Shown piece after piece: positions 34,229 to 42,826 of a stretch of 64,000 bases of DNA. The DNA is from Bryobacterales bacterium (GTDB lineage: Bacteria > Acidobacteriota > Terriglobia > Bryobacterales > Bryobacteraceae), in contig JADJOP010000032.1 in the NCBI GenBank assembly GCA_016713735.1, positions 419,715 through 483,714 of the forward strand. The letters run 5' to 3'. A model generated the notes under the pieces. It was not told the DNA's origin. It was given only the letters and a program-made list of their open reading frames with translations, and did no database searches. Both the position numbers and the translations under genes were made by a program. The number at the start of each line of letters is the position of its first letter. Position 1 is the stretch's first letter.

Positions 34229-36103
34229 CTACCCCCCCTGCCTTCTCTCCCCCAGCGTCAAATAGCAGTCCAACACCACAATCGCCGCCGGCGTAACCCC
34301 CGGTATCCGCCCCGCCTGCCCTAACGTCTCCGGCCGCACAGCCTCTAGCTTCGATCGAATCTCCCGCGACAACCCCGGAATCCCCTCATACCGGAACTCC
34401 CGCGGGATCGTCCGCTCCCCGCTATCCCGCAAACGGTCCATCTGCCGCCGCTGCTGATCGATATACCCCGCGTACTTCAACTCAATCTCCACACTCCGCA
34501 GCCCCTCCCTGCCCACCGCCTCCCCATACTGCGCCTCAATCCAAGGCCGCAGCGCCTCAATCTGGGCCTCAGGCCGCCGCAACCACGCCGCCGCCAGCGG
34601 GCTGTCCCCATTCTCAATTCCCAACCCAGGAAACCGGGCAGCGCTCAACCGCAGCGTCCCCAACAACCCCCGCACCACCTCCCGCTCTCTCTGCCGCCGC
34701 CCAAAATTCTCCCACCTCCGGTCATCCACCAACCCAACCTTCCGCCCCAACCCCGTCAACCGCTCATCCGCATTGTCGATCCGCAAGTGCAACCGGAACT
34801 CCGCCCGCGACGTAAACATCCGGTACGGCTCATCCGCCCCTTTCGTCACCAGGTCATCGATCAAGATCCCGATGTACCCGTCCGTCCGCTCCAGCCGGAC
34901 CCCATCCTCACCCCTCACCCGTCGCGCCGCATTGATCCCCGCCATCAACCCCTGACAACCCGCCTCTTCATACCCCGACGTCCCATTGATCTGCCCCGCC
35001 AAAAACAGATTCCGGATCGTCTTCACCTCCAGACTGTGATCCAACTCCCGCGGGTCGATCGCGTCATACTCAATCGCATACCCCGGCCGGATCACCTCCA
35101 CCTCCTCCAACCCCGGCACCGACTCCAGCATTGCCACCTGCACATCCAGCGGCATGCTCGTCGACATCCCATTCACGTAGACCTCATTCGTATCCAGCCC
35201 CTCCGGCTCCAGGAACAACTGGTGCCGCTCCTTGTCGGGGAACTTCACGAACTTATCTTCAATCGAAGGGCAATACCGCGGCCCAATCCCCTCAATCTGA
35301 CCGCTATACAGCGGCGACCGGTCAATCGCCGCCCGCACCACCTCCCGCGTCCGTTCCGTCGTGTACGCAATGTGGCATTTGATCTGTTCCCGCTCAATCC
35401 GCTCCGTCAAAAACGAGAACGGCGTCGGCTCCCGGTCCCCCTCCTGCGCTTCAAACCGATCCCACTGGATACTCCGCCCATCCAGCCGCGGCGGCGTCCC
35501 CGTCTTCAACCGCCCCCACCGCAATCCCGACTGCCGCAACTGCTCCCCCAACGCCACCGACGGCGCCTCCCCATTCCGACCACACGTGTAAGTCTGTTCA
35601 CCTACATGCGCCAGGCCGTTGAGAAACGTCCCCGTCGTCACCACCACCGCCCCGGCCCTCAACTCCCGCCCATCCGCCAGCACCACCCCCTCCACCACCT
35701 GCTTCCCCGCCTCCCCGTGAATCCGCAGCGACGCCACCTCCGCCTGCAGAATCCGCACATTCGGCTCCTGCTCCAAAACCTCCTTCATCCGCACCCGGTA
35801 TTGCCGCTTGTCACACTGCGCCCGCGGCGACCACACTGCCGGACCCCGGCTCGTATTCAACAACCGGAACTGTATCCCCACCTCATCCGTGACCTCACCC
35901 ATCACCCCACCCAGCGCATCGATCTCCCTCACCAGATGGCCCTTCGCAATCCCCCCAATCGCCGGGTTGCACGACATTTGTGCAATCAGGTCCGCATTCA
36001 TCGTCACCAGCGCCGTCCGCAGCCCCATCCGCCCAGCCGCGCGCGCCGCTTCACAACCGGCATGCCCAGCCCCGATCACGATGACATCGTAACTTCCCCG
36101 CAT
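34229..36103 (-). CDS. mnmG: tRNA uridine-5-carboxymethylaminomethyl modification enzyme MnmG/GidA
   Basis: A 624-residue FAD protein: dinucleotide site VIGAGHAGCEAA at the N-terminus, CNPAIGGIAKGHLVREIDALGG, GTFLNGL, LKTGTPPR, LAGQINGTSGYEEAGCQGL and ELKYAGYIDQQ. With MnmE it modifies wobble U34. The ATG at 36103 (MRGSYDVIVIG) fits the family; an ATG at 36112 is also possible. It diverges from purD with only 34 bases between the starts. The usual gid order mnmG-rsmG-parA-parB is kept apart from the inserted membrane gene. Confidence 0.95.
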   Translation of the reverse strand: MRGSYDVIVIGAGHAGCEAARAAGRMGLRTALVTMNADLIAQMSCNPAIGGIAKGHLVREIDALGGVMGEVTDEVGIQFRLLNTSRGPAVWSPRAQCDKRQYRVRMKEVLEQEPNVRILQAEVASLRIHGEAGKQVVEGVVLADGRELRAGAVVVTTGTFLNGLAHVGEQTYTCGRNGEAPSVALGEQLRQSGLRWGRLKTGTPPRLDGRSIQWDRFEAQEGDREPTPFSFLTERIEREQIKCHIAYTTERTREVVRAAIDRSPLYSGQIEGIGPRYCPSIEDKFVKFPDKERHQLFLEPEGLDTNEVYVNGMSTSMPLDVQVAMLESVPGLEEVEVIRPGYAIEYDAIDPRELDHSLEVKTIRNLFLAGQINGTSGYEEAGCQGLMAGINAARRVRGEDGVRLERTDGYIGILIDDLVTKGADEPYRMFTSRAEFRLHLRIDNADERLTGLGRKVGLVDDRRWENFGRRQREREVVRGLLGTLRLSAARFPGLGIENGDSPLAAAWLRRPEAQIEALRPWIEAQYGEAVGREGLRSVEIELKYAGYIDQQRRQMDRLRDSGERTIPREFRYEGIPGLSREIRSKLEAVRPETLGQAGRIPGVTPAAIVVLDCYLTLGERRQGG

Positions 36104-36137
36104 TGATATCATTGTATTCCGCTTACTCTCGATACCC

Positions 36138-37355
36138 ATGAACATCCTCGTCATCGGTTCCGGCGGCCGCGAACACGCCATCGCCTGGAAACTCGCCCTC
36201 AGCCCCGCCAAGCCCAACATCTATTGCGCCCCCGGCAACCCCGGCACCGCAGGCCTCGGCTCAAATCTCACCCTGCCCGATTCCTCCCCCGCCGCGTATC
36301 TAGCCGCCGCCGAGTCCATCCAGGCCGATCTCACCGTCGTCGGCCCCGAACGCCCCCTCGTCGACGGCGTCGTCGATCTCTTCCACTCCCACGGCAAACT
36401 CATCATCGGACCCACCGCCTCCGCCGCCCGCATCGAAGGCAGCAAGGTCTTCTGCAAATCGTTCTTTGAACGCCACGCTCTCCCCACCGCCGCCGCCCGC
36501 AAATTCACCTCCCGCGCCGAAGCCCGCCCCCATCTCTCATCACTCGGCTACCCCGTCGTCCTCAAGACCGACGGCCTCGCCGCCGGCAAAGGCGTCATCA
36601 TCGCCGCCAACGAAACCGAAGCCCTCGCCGCTCTCCAAGCCCTCCCCGAAGCCCCGCTTCTTCTGGAAGAGTTCCTCACCGGCGAAGAGGTCAGCTTCAT
36701 CGTCTATGTGAAGGATGGCCGCGCCATCCCCCTCGAAGCCACCCAGGATCACAAGACCATCCACGACGGCGACCAAGGCCCCAACACCGGCGGCATGGGC
36801 GCCTACTGCGACGGCCGCATCCTCAACGCCCAGCAAACCGCCCTCATCATGGACACCGTCATCGAACCCACCACCGCCGGCATGTCCGCCGACGGCCACC
36901 CCTACTCCGGCTTCCTCTACGCCGGCCTCATGATGACCTCCGAAGGCCCCAAGCTCCTCGAGTACAACGCCCGCCTCGGCGACCCCGAAACCCAGGCCCT
37001 CATGCACCGCATGGACTCTGACCTCCTCGCCACCCTCCTCGACGGCGCCACCCCCACCTGGAAACCCGACCCCTCCATCTGCGTCGTCCTCGCCGCCCAC
37101 GGCTACCCCGCCACACCGCGCACCGGTGACCTCATCCACGGCCTCGGCTCCACCGCCTGCGAAGTCTTCCACGCCGGCACCAAGGCCACCCCCCAAGGCA
37201 TCGTCACCGCCGGAGGCCGCGTCCTCGGCGTCACCGGCCGCGGCCCCACCCTCGAAGCCGCCCGCGCCAACACCTACCGCGAACTAGCCAACATCTCCTT
37301 CGACGGCATGCAATACCGCACCGACATCGGCGCCAAAGGCCTCAAACGCTGGTAG
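36138..37355 (+). CDS. purD: Phosphoribosylamine-glycine ligase PurD
   Basis: A 405-residue ATP-grasp ligase making GAR in purine synthesis: MNILVIGSGGREHAIAWKL at the start, KTDGLAAGKGV, TQDHKTIHDGDQGPNTGGMG and EYNARLGDPETQ. The length is slightly short of the usual 420-430. It is transcribed away from mnmG from a 34-base gap. Confidence 0.95.
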   Translation: MNILVIGSGGREHAIAWKLALSPAKPNIYCAPGNPGTAGLGSNLTLPDSSPAAYLAAAESIQADLTVVGPERPLVDGVVDLFHSHGKLIIGPTASAARIEGSKVFCKSFFERHALPTAAARKFTSRAEARPHLSSLGYPVVLKTDGLAAGKGVIIAANETEALAALQALPEAPLLLEEFLTGEEVSFIVYVKDGRAIPLEATQDHKTIHDGDQGPNTGGMGAYCDGRILNAQQTALIMDTVIEPTTAGMSADGHPYSGFLYAGLMMTSEGPKLLEYNARLGDPETQALMHRMDSDLLATLLDGATPTWKPDPSICVVLAAHGYPATPRTGDLIHGLGSTACEVFHAGTKATPQGIVTAGGRVLGVTGRGPTLEAARANTYRELANISFDGMQYRTDIGAKGLKRW

Positions 37356-37419
37356 CCTTCACGACCAGCAACTTTTACGACTGACACAATCCGCTCAGTC
37401 AGTACCTGCTGTCACTGGT

Positions 37420-38523
37420 CTATGCCTGATGCTTACCGCGAAGGAGCCTTCGCAATTCGTGTCGGATTGCCGCAGCCGGGCTACTGAGATCTACGGTGGC
37501 GAAAGTAATCGCGTGGTTCTGGATGACTACGTGTTCGTGGACCGCCCCGCCAACCGCGGGATGCAGGAATAGTCCGGCGGCTCCGTTCCACCGGGGTTCA
37601 CGCCCCTCCTGAGATCGAATGTAGGCATACATTTGGTATAGGTATCCGCTCTTCAGGCTGACATCGCCGAAGCGCCGAGCAGACAGGATAGACGCGAACT
37701 TCGTGTCTACGATCACGCGGCAACCCTCATCGGGTGGATCGAGCACGATGTCAGTCACCATCCGAGGGAGAATGGCGGCAAGCCCCTCAGATTCAGACGA
37801 CACCTGCCACTCCAGCGGGATACTTCCGCTAACAGTCCATCCCAGCGGCTCCAACTCGATTCGAGAAAACCCGAGGACGGCCTTCTCGAACAACCGGCGA
37901 ACCCACACCTCTTCGCGATCAGGCGCGACAAGGGCTGTGGCCCCCGAATCTTCGGTTGGGAGTGCCAGATCGAAGGCAAGCCGAGCAAGTGCCATCATGA
38001 AGCGGTCGGTCCCGTCGTTCCGGCCGATTTGGTCGAGCGCCAAGTCGGCACGAGAAGGGCGCACGCCGCCGACGCCGGCCCTGGCTAGCGTGGACGCTAG
38101 CGCGCGACAACGGTGAACCAATTCACCGTTTCGGAGTAACCGTGCCATGAGATCCAACGCAGCGCGTACGAGCCTGTTGCGTGGCGTGTCAATGGTCAGA
38201 TCCTCGAAGCGGCAATAGACTTCGCCTCTTGAGAGCAGTAGGCGCGATTCAGTCGTCAAGATGTCGATACGGCCACGCACCCGCGCAAGAACCATCTGAC
38301 GAGGTCGGTAACCCCGGCTGAGGTTTCGACGTAGCCGGCGCTCGACCGAGTCGGCAAGTAGGCGCGCCACCAACTCCGGTAAATCATCTATGCTCTCGTC
38401 CACGAGGGCCTTGAAGTCGCCACTGATCCGGGTGAGGTCTGAAGCGTAAAGCATCAGGAACCAGAGATTTCGAACCGGAATGCGCCCAATCCGGCGCTCG
38501 CCCAGAGGCACGTCAGGCCGCAT
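37420..38523 (-). CDS. mcrC: McrC-like subunit of a McrBC type IV restriction system
   Basis: A 367-residue protein. The N-terminal half (RNLWFLMLYASDL, ARVRGRIDILTTE) is typical of McrC; the PD-(D/E)xK nuclease core is DIVLDPP...VIVDTKF around residues 255-275, with a downstream SGYLYQMYAYIRSQ. McrC cuts DNA when driven by the McrB GTPase. Its ATG overlaps the mcrB stop by one base (TAATG). Base use is less C-rich than that of the flanking housekeeping genes, suggesting acquired DNA. Confidence 0.88.
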   Translation of the reverse strand: MRPDVPLGERRIGRIPVRNLWFLMLYASDLTRISGDFKALVDESIDDLPELVARLLADSVERRLRRNLSRGYRPRQMVLARVRGRIDILTTESRLLLSRGEVYCRFEDLTIDTPRNRLVRAALDLMARLLRNGELVHRCRALASTLARAGVGGVRPSRADLALDQIGRNDGTDRFMMALARLAFDLALPTEDSGATALVAPDREEVWVRRLFEKAVLGFSRIELEPLGWTVSGSIPLEWQVSSESEGLAAILPRMVTDIVLDPPDEGCRVIVDTKFASILSARRFGDVSLKSGYLYQMYAYIRSQEGREPRWNGAAGLFLHPAVGGAVHEHVVIQNHAITFATVDLSSPAAAIRHELRRLLRGKHQA

Positions 38524-40364
38524 TAGAGGAGCCCAGCAAGGAGCCTAGACCGCGCCGCCTTCGCGATCTGTGGGGAATCGTACCAGTATTCATCCAGGAC
38601 GGGACCGATCTCCGTCTCAACTTTCGCCCTAAACCAAGCGCGACTGTCAGTGATCTTTTCGTCGCCGTCGGGTGTGACATAGGAATGCCCAATCCGGAAC
38701 TGTGGACCCAGCGAGACAGCGGAACTGATCTCCGCGTTAAGAGCACCAATCCGAACTTCGATTTCGCCGACCATTGATTCGTCAAGGCCACGCTCCGCAC
38801 ACCATGAGCGCCAAGCGGTTCCCAGTCTTGGAACCAGATCAACGAATGCAAAGCGGCGTCGGAGCGCGAGATCCACGATGGCGAGCGACCGGTCAGCAAC
38901 ATTCATCGTGCCGATAACGAAGAGGTTCTTGGGTATATGGACACGCTCGTCAATATCTTTCCGATAGGCGAGCTCGATGGCCTCCGAACGTCGGCGCTTG
39001 TTGTCTTCCAGCAGAGTCAGCATCTCGCCGAATATCTGCGCAGGATTGCCACGGTTGATTTCCTCGATGACGAGCACGAAGGGCCGATCCGGTTCGCTCG
39101 AAGCCGCGTCAATGGCCTGCATTAGAATTCCATCCACGAGGGAGAGCCTTCCATCGCCACTAGGTCGCCACCCGCGCACGAAATCCTCATAAGCGAGTGA
39201 AGGGTGAAACTGGACAACTCGAAGCCGGGATCGTGTTGTCTCGCGGTCCTTTGAACCCACGAGCGCGAATCCGAGACGCTTTGCCAGCCAAGTCTTACCT
39301 GTACCGGGGGGACCCTGGAGCACAAGGTTCTTTTTCGAACGCCAACACCCAAGGATCTCGGCAAGTTCTTCGCGTCCAAGAAAACAACCATCAGCGATGA
39401 TGTCGTCGATGGTATAGGTTTGTTCCTCCTCAATTTCGACAGTTTCCTCCCCCTCGCCGTCTCGATCCTCCGCTGATGGGGCCGCTGCGGCCACCACTGG
39501 CTTGACGCCATACTTCTCAACCCAGTAGGGCCGCGCCAACCACCAAGCGTAGTCCTGCGCGGCACCCTTGAAAGTGAAGCCAATCAAACGGCTGGCGGCC
39601 TCTGACTCAGCGTCGGCTTCAACGATAGTCGTTCGATAAGTGTAAAAGTACCAATCGCGCGGTTCGAAAGGTGGGTCCCAGACGACCTTAACCTTCATTC
39701 CATCGTTCAGGTTCTCGAGGATTGTGCCAGTCGCCTTGATGCGCATCACAGAGACCGGCTTCCCACCGACGTTAAAGGGGAGTCCGCGTTTCTTCACGAA
39801 AGTCGCCTTGATCGCGATTCTGTCGCCAGGCTTCATGCGGCGCACGAGATCGGAGAACAGGTCCTCATATCCGTTCTCCCAGATCCCTTCGGCAAGAAAG
39901 CGGGGAACCTGATCATCCGATTTGTGCCAAACGGCACCCACAAACCAGTACGACACTCCTTCCTCATCTTCGGCGTCCGAAACGCCGGGGGCAGGGCTGT
40001 CCTCCTCGTCCCTCGTGCTGTCCGACCGGTTCGCGTCGCGGATGCGAACGTAGAGAGCCCAGGTTTCCTCTGGCCCAAGCCGTGTATTGAGGCCTTCCGA
40101 CGTTAGGCCCCACAAGCCCCGCTTCGGCGCCCCGATAAGACCGGCTTTAGCCAAGTAGAACCGCGCCCAATGAACATCGTTCTCAAAGATCGATTGCTTT
40201 CCGTTTACGATGAACCTGGTGAGGTCATCTGCCGGAACGTCGATCTTGGCTCGTATCGACGCTCGAGCCTCTGCCGGACGCATGGGTGTCGGATGCGTGG
40301 AGCGAAGTGCATCAAGTAAAGGCGCGAAGTACTTTGTAAATCGGTTGCTTTTCGGCTCGCCCAT
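38523..40364 (-). CDS. mcrB: McrB-like AAA+ GTPase with Mrr-N winged helix and EVE-like DNA-reading domain
   Basis: A 613-residue protein. Residues 1-95 resemble the Mrr N-terminal winged helix. Residues 138-280 (YWFVGAVWHKSDDQ ... DYAWWLARPYWVEKYG) look like an EVE/modified-base reader. The AAA+ motor follows: Walker A GPPGTGKT (351-358), Walker B VLVIEEINRGN (430-440), and the McrB signature GTMNVADRS (485-493). It would bind modified cytosine or other altered DNA and drive McrC. The module forms a two-gene defence island between purD and an AbrB-type gene. Confidence 0.9.
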   Translation of the reverse strand: MGEPKSNRFTKYFAPLLDALRSTHPTPMRPAEARASIRAKIDVPADDLTRFIVNGKQSIFENDVHWARFYLAKAGLIGAPKRGLWGLTSEGLNTRLGPEETWALYVRIRDANRSDSTRDEEDSPAPGVSDAEDEEGVSYWFVGAVWHKSDDQVPRFLAEGIWENGYEDLFSDLVRRMKPGDRIAIKATFVKKRGLPFNVGGKPVSVMRIKATGTILENLNDGMKVKVVWDPPFEPRDWYFYTYRTTIVEADAESEAASRLIGFTFKGAAQDYAWWLARPYWVEKYGVKPVVAAAAPSAEDRDGEGEETVEIEEEQTYTIDDIIADGCFLGREELAEILGCWRSKKNLVLQGPPGTGKTWLAKRLGFALVGSKDRETTRSRLRVVQFHPSLAYEDFVRGWRPSGDGRLSLVDGILMQAIDAASSEPDRPFVLVIEEINRGNPAQIFGEMLTLLEDNKRRRSEAIELAYRKDIDERVHIPKNLFVIGTMNVADRSLAIVDLALRRRFAFVDLVPRLGTAWRSWCAERGLDESMVGEIEVRIGALNAEISSAVSLGPQFRIGHSYVTPDGDEKITDSRAWFRAKVETEIGPVLDEYWYDSPQIAKAARSRLLAGLL

Positions 40365-40634
40365 CTCGCAGTGCCCTCTCGCTGAAAGCTCCAGAGCTAT
40401 GGAATCTCGAACGATCCGATCATAATACGGATAACCACTTCGCTGACCTGTTCAAAGCCCAATCCTGGTCGGCCCAAGTCAGCCGTCGCTGGCTTCTTGA
40501 ACCGAATTGATAGCAGCTCAAAGGAACGAGAAGTCGCCATCACGAAGCCGCGATAGCCGCTGATCGCCGTTGCTTCTCCGTGCGAAACACAGGCCACCTC
40601 GGCTAATGATACATTGGAGATACGGAGTTCCACC
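40365..40634. other. Gap upstream of mcrB with no supported gene
   Basis: About 270 bases of lower GC, like mcrBC. A minus-strand ORF (40397-40637) ends in a plausible 48-residue stretch starting MATSRSFELLSIRF, but it has no good ribosome site or known motif. The mcrB promoter and perhaps the edge of the acquired segment lie here. Confidence 0.35.
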
Positions 40635-40862
40635 ATGGTAAAGAAGTTGACCAAGCACGGAAACAGCCTCGCGCTGGTGATTGACCGGCCGATTCTGGAC
40701 CTCCTCCATATCGACGCCGACACGCCGCTTGAAATCACCACGGACGGACAACGGCTGATAGTGGCGCCCGCGAAGCCCTCCGCCCGGCGACGGAAGTTTG
40801 AAGAGGCCCAGAAGGTAGCCCACAAGCGGTACGGTAAGGCCTTCCGAAAGTTGGCCGAATAG
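40635..40862 (+). CDS. AbrB/MazE-type swapped-hairpin DNA-binding protein (orphan antitoxin-like)
   Basis: A 75-residue protein: MVKKLTKHGNSLALVIDRPI and ITTDGQRLIVAP form the swapped-hairpin DNA-binding fold of SpoVT-AbrB/MazE antitoxins; the C-terminal basic helix (ARRRKFEEAQKVAHKRYG) normally wraps a toxin. No toxin gene follows; the next ORF is an unrelated 65-residue protein. GGAG ten bases before the ATG supports the start. It may act only as a regulator. Confidence 0.78.
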   Translation: MVKKLTKHGNSLALVIDRPILDLLHIDADTPLEITTDGQRLIVAPAKPSARRRKFEEAQKVAHKRYGKAFRKLAE

Positions 40863-40947
40863 CCCACCTCCCCCCACAATTCCCCTTCTCCCCCAACCCC
40901 CCCAGTGCTACAGTGTGGCTGCAGGAACCCTGCTGAGGAGGACTGTC

Positions 40948-41145
40948 ATGAACACCGCCAGTCTCACACACCCCCAGCTATCCCTCGAGGAATGGGACCT
41001 GGTTCACGAACTTCTCGCCCGCGAGTGGTCCGATCTCGCCGTCGAAATCCGTCATACCAGCACCTCAACCATGAAGGATCAGCTCCACAAACGCCGCGAC
41101 ACCATTCACGCTCTCCTGGAACGTCTCTGGCCCGACGCCGCCTGA
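40948..41145 (+). CDS. Small protein of unknown function, 65 aa
   Basis: A strong ribosome site (GAGGAGGA) seven bases before the ATG supports translation. The product is helical and charged: LSLEEWDLVHELLAREWSDL and KRRDTIHALLERLWPDAA, with no membrane segment or Cys. I do not recognise the family. It lies 51 bases before tRNA-Arg. Confidence 0.6.
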   Translation: MNTASLTHPQLSLEEWDLVHELLAREWSDLAVEIRHTSTSTMKDQLHKRRDTIHALLERLWPDAA

Positions 41146-41196
41146 AACCTCCCCTCACACACCACCCCCAACCTGACTACAATTGAGCTATGGCGG

Positions 41197-41273
41197 GGGG
41201 ACGTAGCTCAGCTGGATAGAGCGTCCGCCTCCTAAGCGGAAGGTCGGCAGTTCGAATCTGCCCGTCCCTACCA
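41197..41273 (+). tRNA. tRNA-Arg (CCT anticodon), CCA encoded
   Basis: Cloverleaf with acceptor GGGGACG/CGTCCCT (first pair G-T), D arm GCTC/GAGC, anticodon stem TCCGC/GCGGA and loop CTCCTAA, T arm GGCAG-TTCGAAT-CTGCC, A73 and genomic CCA. It reads AGG. The last A of CCA (41273) is also the A of the ATG of the next ORF. Confidence 0.92.
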
Positions 41274-42163
41274 TGACACCCCTCGATCGCACCACCACAC
41301 TGGCCCGCATGCAGGAAGTCATGGGCCCCCTCCCTCCGCCCAGCCCCGGCGTCAAAGCCTCCGTCCGCACCCTCCTCAGCGAACACTTCCCCGCCTACAC
41401 CCGCCACAAAATCACCTACGAGCCCGAACCCGGCGACCCCGTCCCCGCCTGGCTCCTTGTACCCCACACCGCCACCACCCGCGCCGCCCTCTGCCTCCAC
41501 TCCACCCAGCGCTCCGGTAAAGATGAGGTGGCCGGCATGGGCTCCCGCTTCTCCCGCCACACCGCCAAAGAACTCGCCGAACGCGGCTACCTCTGCCTCG
41601 CCCCCGATTACCCCAACTTCGGCGAATACTACCTCGACCCCTACGCCCGCGGCTACCTCAGCGCCTCCATGAAAGGCATCGTCAACCACCGCGCCGCCGT
41701 CGACCTCCTCCTCGCCCAACCCGGCATCCGCCACCTCGCCGCCGTCGGCCACTCCCTCGGCGGCCACAACGCCCTCTTCATCGCCGCCTTCGACCCCCGC
41801 ATCCACGCCGCCGTCACCAGTTGCGGCTTCACCGCCTTTGCCAAATACTACGGCGGCAACCTCAAAGGTTGGTCCCACCAGGGCTACATGCCCCGCATCG
41901 CCTCGCACTACGCCCTCGACCCCCGCCGCATGCCCTTCGATTTCCCCGACGTCCTCGCCGCCATCGCCCCCCGTGCCCTCTTCGTAAACGCTCCGCTCCA
42001 CGACGACAACTTCGATGTCACCGGCGTCCGCGACTGCCTCGCCGCCACCTCCTCCCTCTTCCCCCCCAACCGCCTCCAGGCCGTCTTCCCCGACTGTCCC
42101 CACGACTTCCCCACCGAAGCCCGCTCCGCCGCCTGGTCCTTCCTCGATTCCGTCCTCCGCTAA
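41273..42163 (+). CDS. Alpha/beta hydrolase (dienelactone hydrolase-like)
   Basis: A 296-residue hydrolase without signal peptide. The nucleophile elbow is VGHSLGGHNALF; VNAPLHDDNFD and the late PDCPHDFP supply the probable acid and His. The first ATG shares its A with the CCA end of tRNA-Arg. Later starts at 41309 or 41321 are possible; the latter has AGGAAG close before it. The substrate is unknown. If the ORF is read from the tRNA transcript, normal tRNA 3' processing would remove the first ATG. Confidence 0.8.
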   Translation: MTPLDRTTTLARMQEVMGPLPPPSPGVKASVRTLLSEHFPAYTRHKITYEPEPGDPVPAWLLVPHTATTRAALCLHSTQRSGKDEVAGMGSRFSRHTAKELAERGYLCLAPDYPNFGEYYLDPYARGYLSASMKGIVNHRAAVDLLLAQPGIRHLAAVGHSLGGHNALFIAAFDPRIHAAVTSCGFTAFAKYYGGNLKGWSHQGYMPRIASHYALDPRRMPFDFPDVLAAIAPRALFVNAPLHDDNFDVTGVRDCLAATSSLFPPNRLQAVFPDCPHDFPTEARSAAWSFLDSVLR

Positions 42164-42387
42164 CGGCTACTACCCCCATTCCACGGTCGCCCCCGCCAAC
42201 ACACCCTTGTGTCGAAAATGAAGGCACATTTTTCTGTTTGCCCGGCTATCTGTTCCGATAAGGACCTTGTGCACGCAAAGCGCACCAGCTCGGCCCCGCT
42301 CAGCCAGGCGACCAGCTTTCCGCCCTGGTTCCACCCAAGCTCCCGCTCGTGCGCACCCCTGAAACACCATCGAGGAGCAACCACCAA

Positions 42388-42753
42388 ATGAACAGCAAAC
42401 AATTTGCCGTGTTCGCCATCCTGCCGTTGTCCCTGGGCCTTCTGCCGCAGCTTCTCACTGCCGCAGAAGAACCCGTCCGCATCCCTCAGCCCACGGCAAT
42501 GAGCAACGTCCAGAGCAAAGTGCCGCCCGCCTACCCCGCCGTCGCCCGCCAGCTCCGCCTAACCGGCGATGTCGAGGTCGATGTCACCATCGACGAAGAA
42601 GGTAAGGTCGCCGACGCCAAGGTGGTCAAGGGCAACGCCGTGTTCAGCGCCGCCACTGTTGACGCCGTCAAAAAGTGGTCGTTCAAGCCCATCCAGGTCC
42701 AAGGCAAGGCCCAGAAGGTGCTCACCACCCTGACCTTTAGCTTTAAACCCTGA
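42388..42753 (+). CDS. Exported TonB C-terminal-domain protein
   Basis: A 121-residue protein with an N-terminal hydrophobic segment (FAVFAILPLSLGLLPQLL) followed directly by a TonB_C fold: VPPAYPAVARQLRLTGDVEV, DEEGKVADAKVVKGN and AVKKWSFKPIQVQG. There is no Pro-rich spacer as in true TonB, so it may be cleaved and periplasmic rather than an energy transducer. GAGGAG precedes the ATG. The 224 bases upstream contain no gene. It is followed after 73 bases by a chemoreceptor. Confidence 0.8.
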   Translation: MNSKQFAVFAILPLSLGLLPQLLTAAEEPVRIPQPTAMSNVQSKVPPAYPAVARQLRLTGDVEVDVTIDEEGKVADAKVVKGNAVFSAATVDAVKKWSFKPIQVQGKAQKVLTTLTFSFKP

Positions 42754-42826
42754 TTCCAGCCCTCTTCCCGGCCCCCCGCGTGGGCTGGGAATAGGCCTTT
42801 CACATCCGGCTGCGAGAGAGGATTCC

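Noticed and set aside
40397..40637. A minus-strand ORF upstream of mcrB
   Set aside because: No ribosome site or motif, and it overlaps the AbrB-type gene start if read from its first codons; kept only as a note on the gap.
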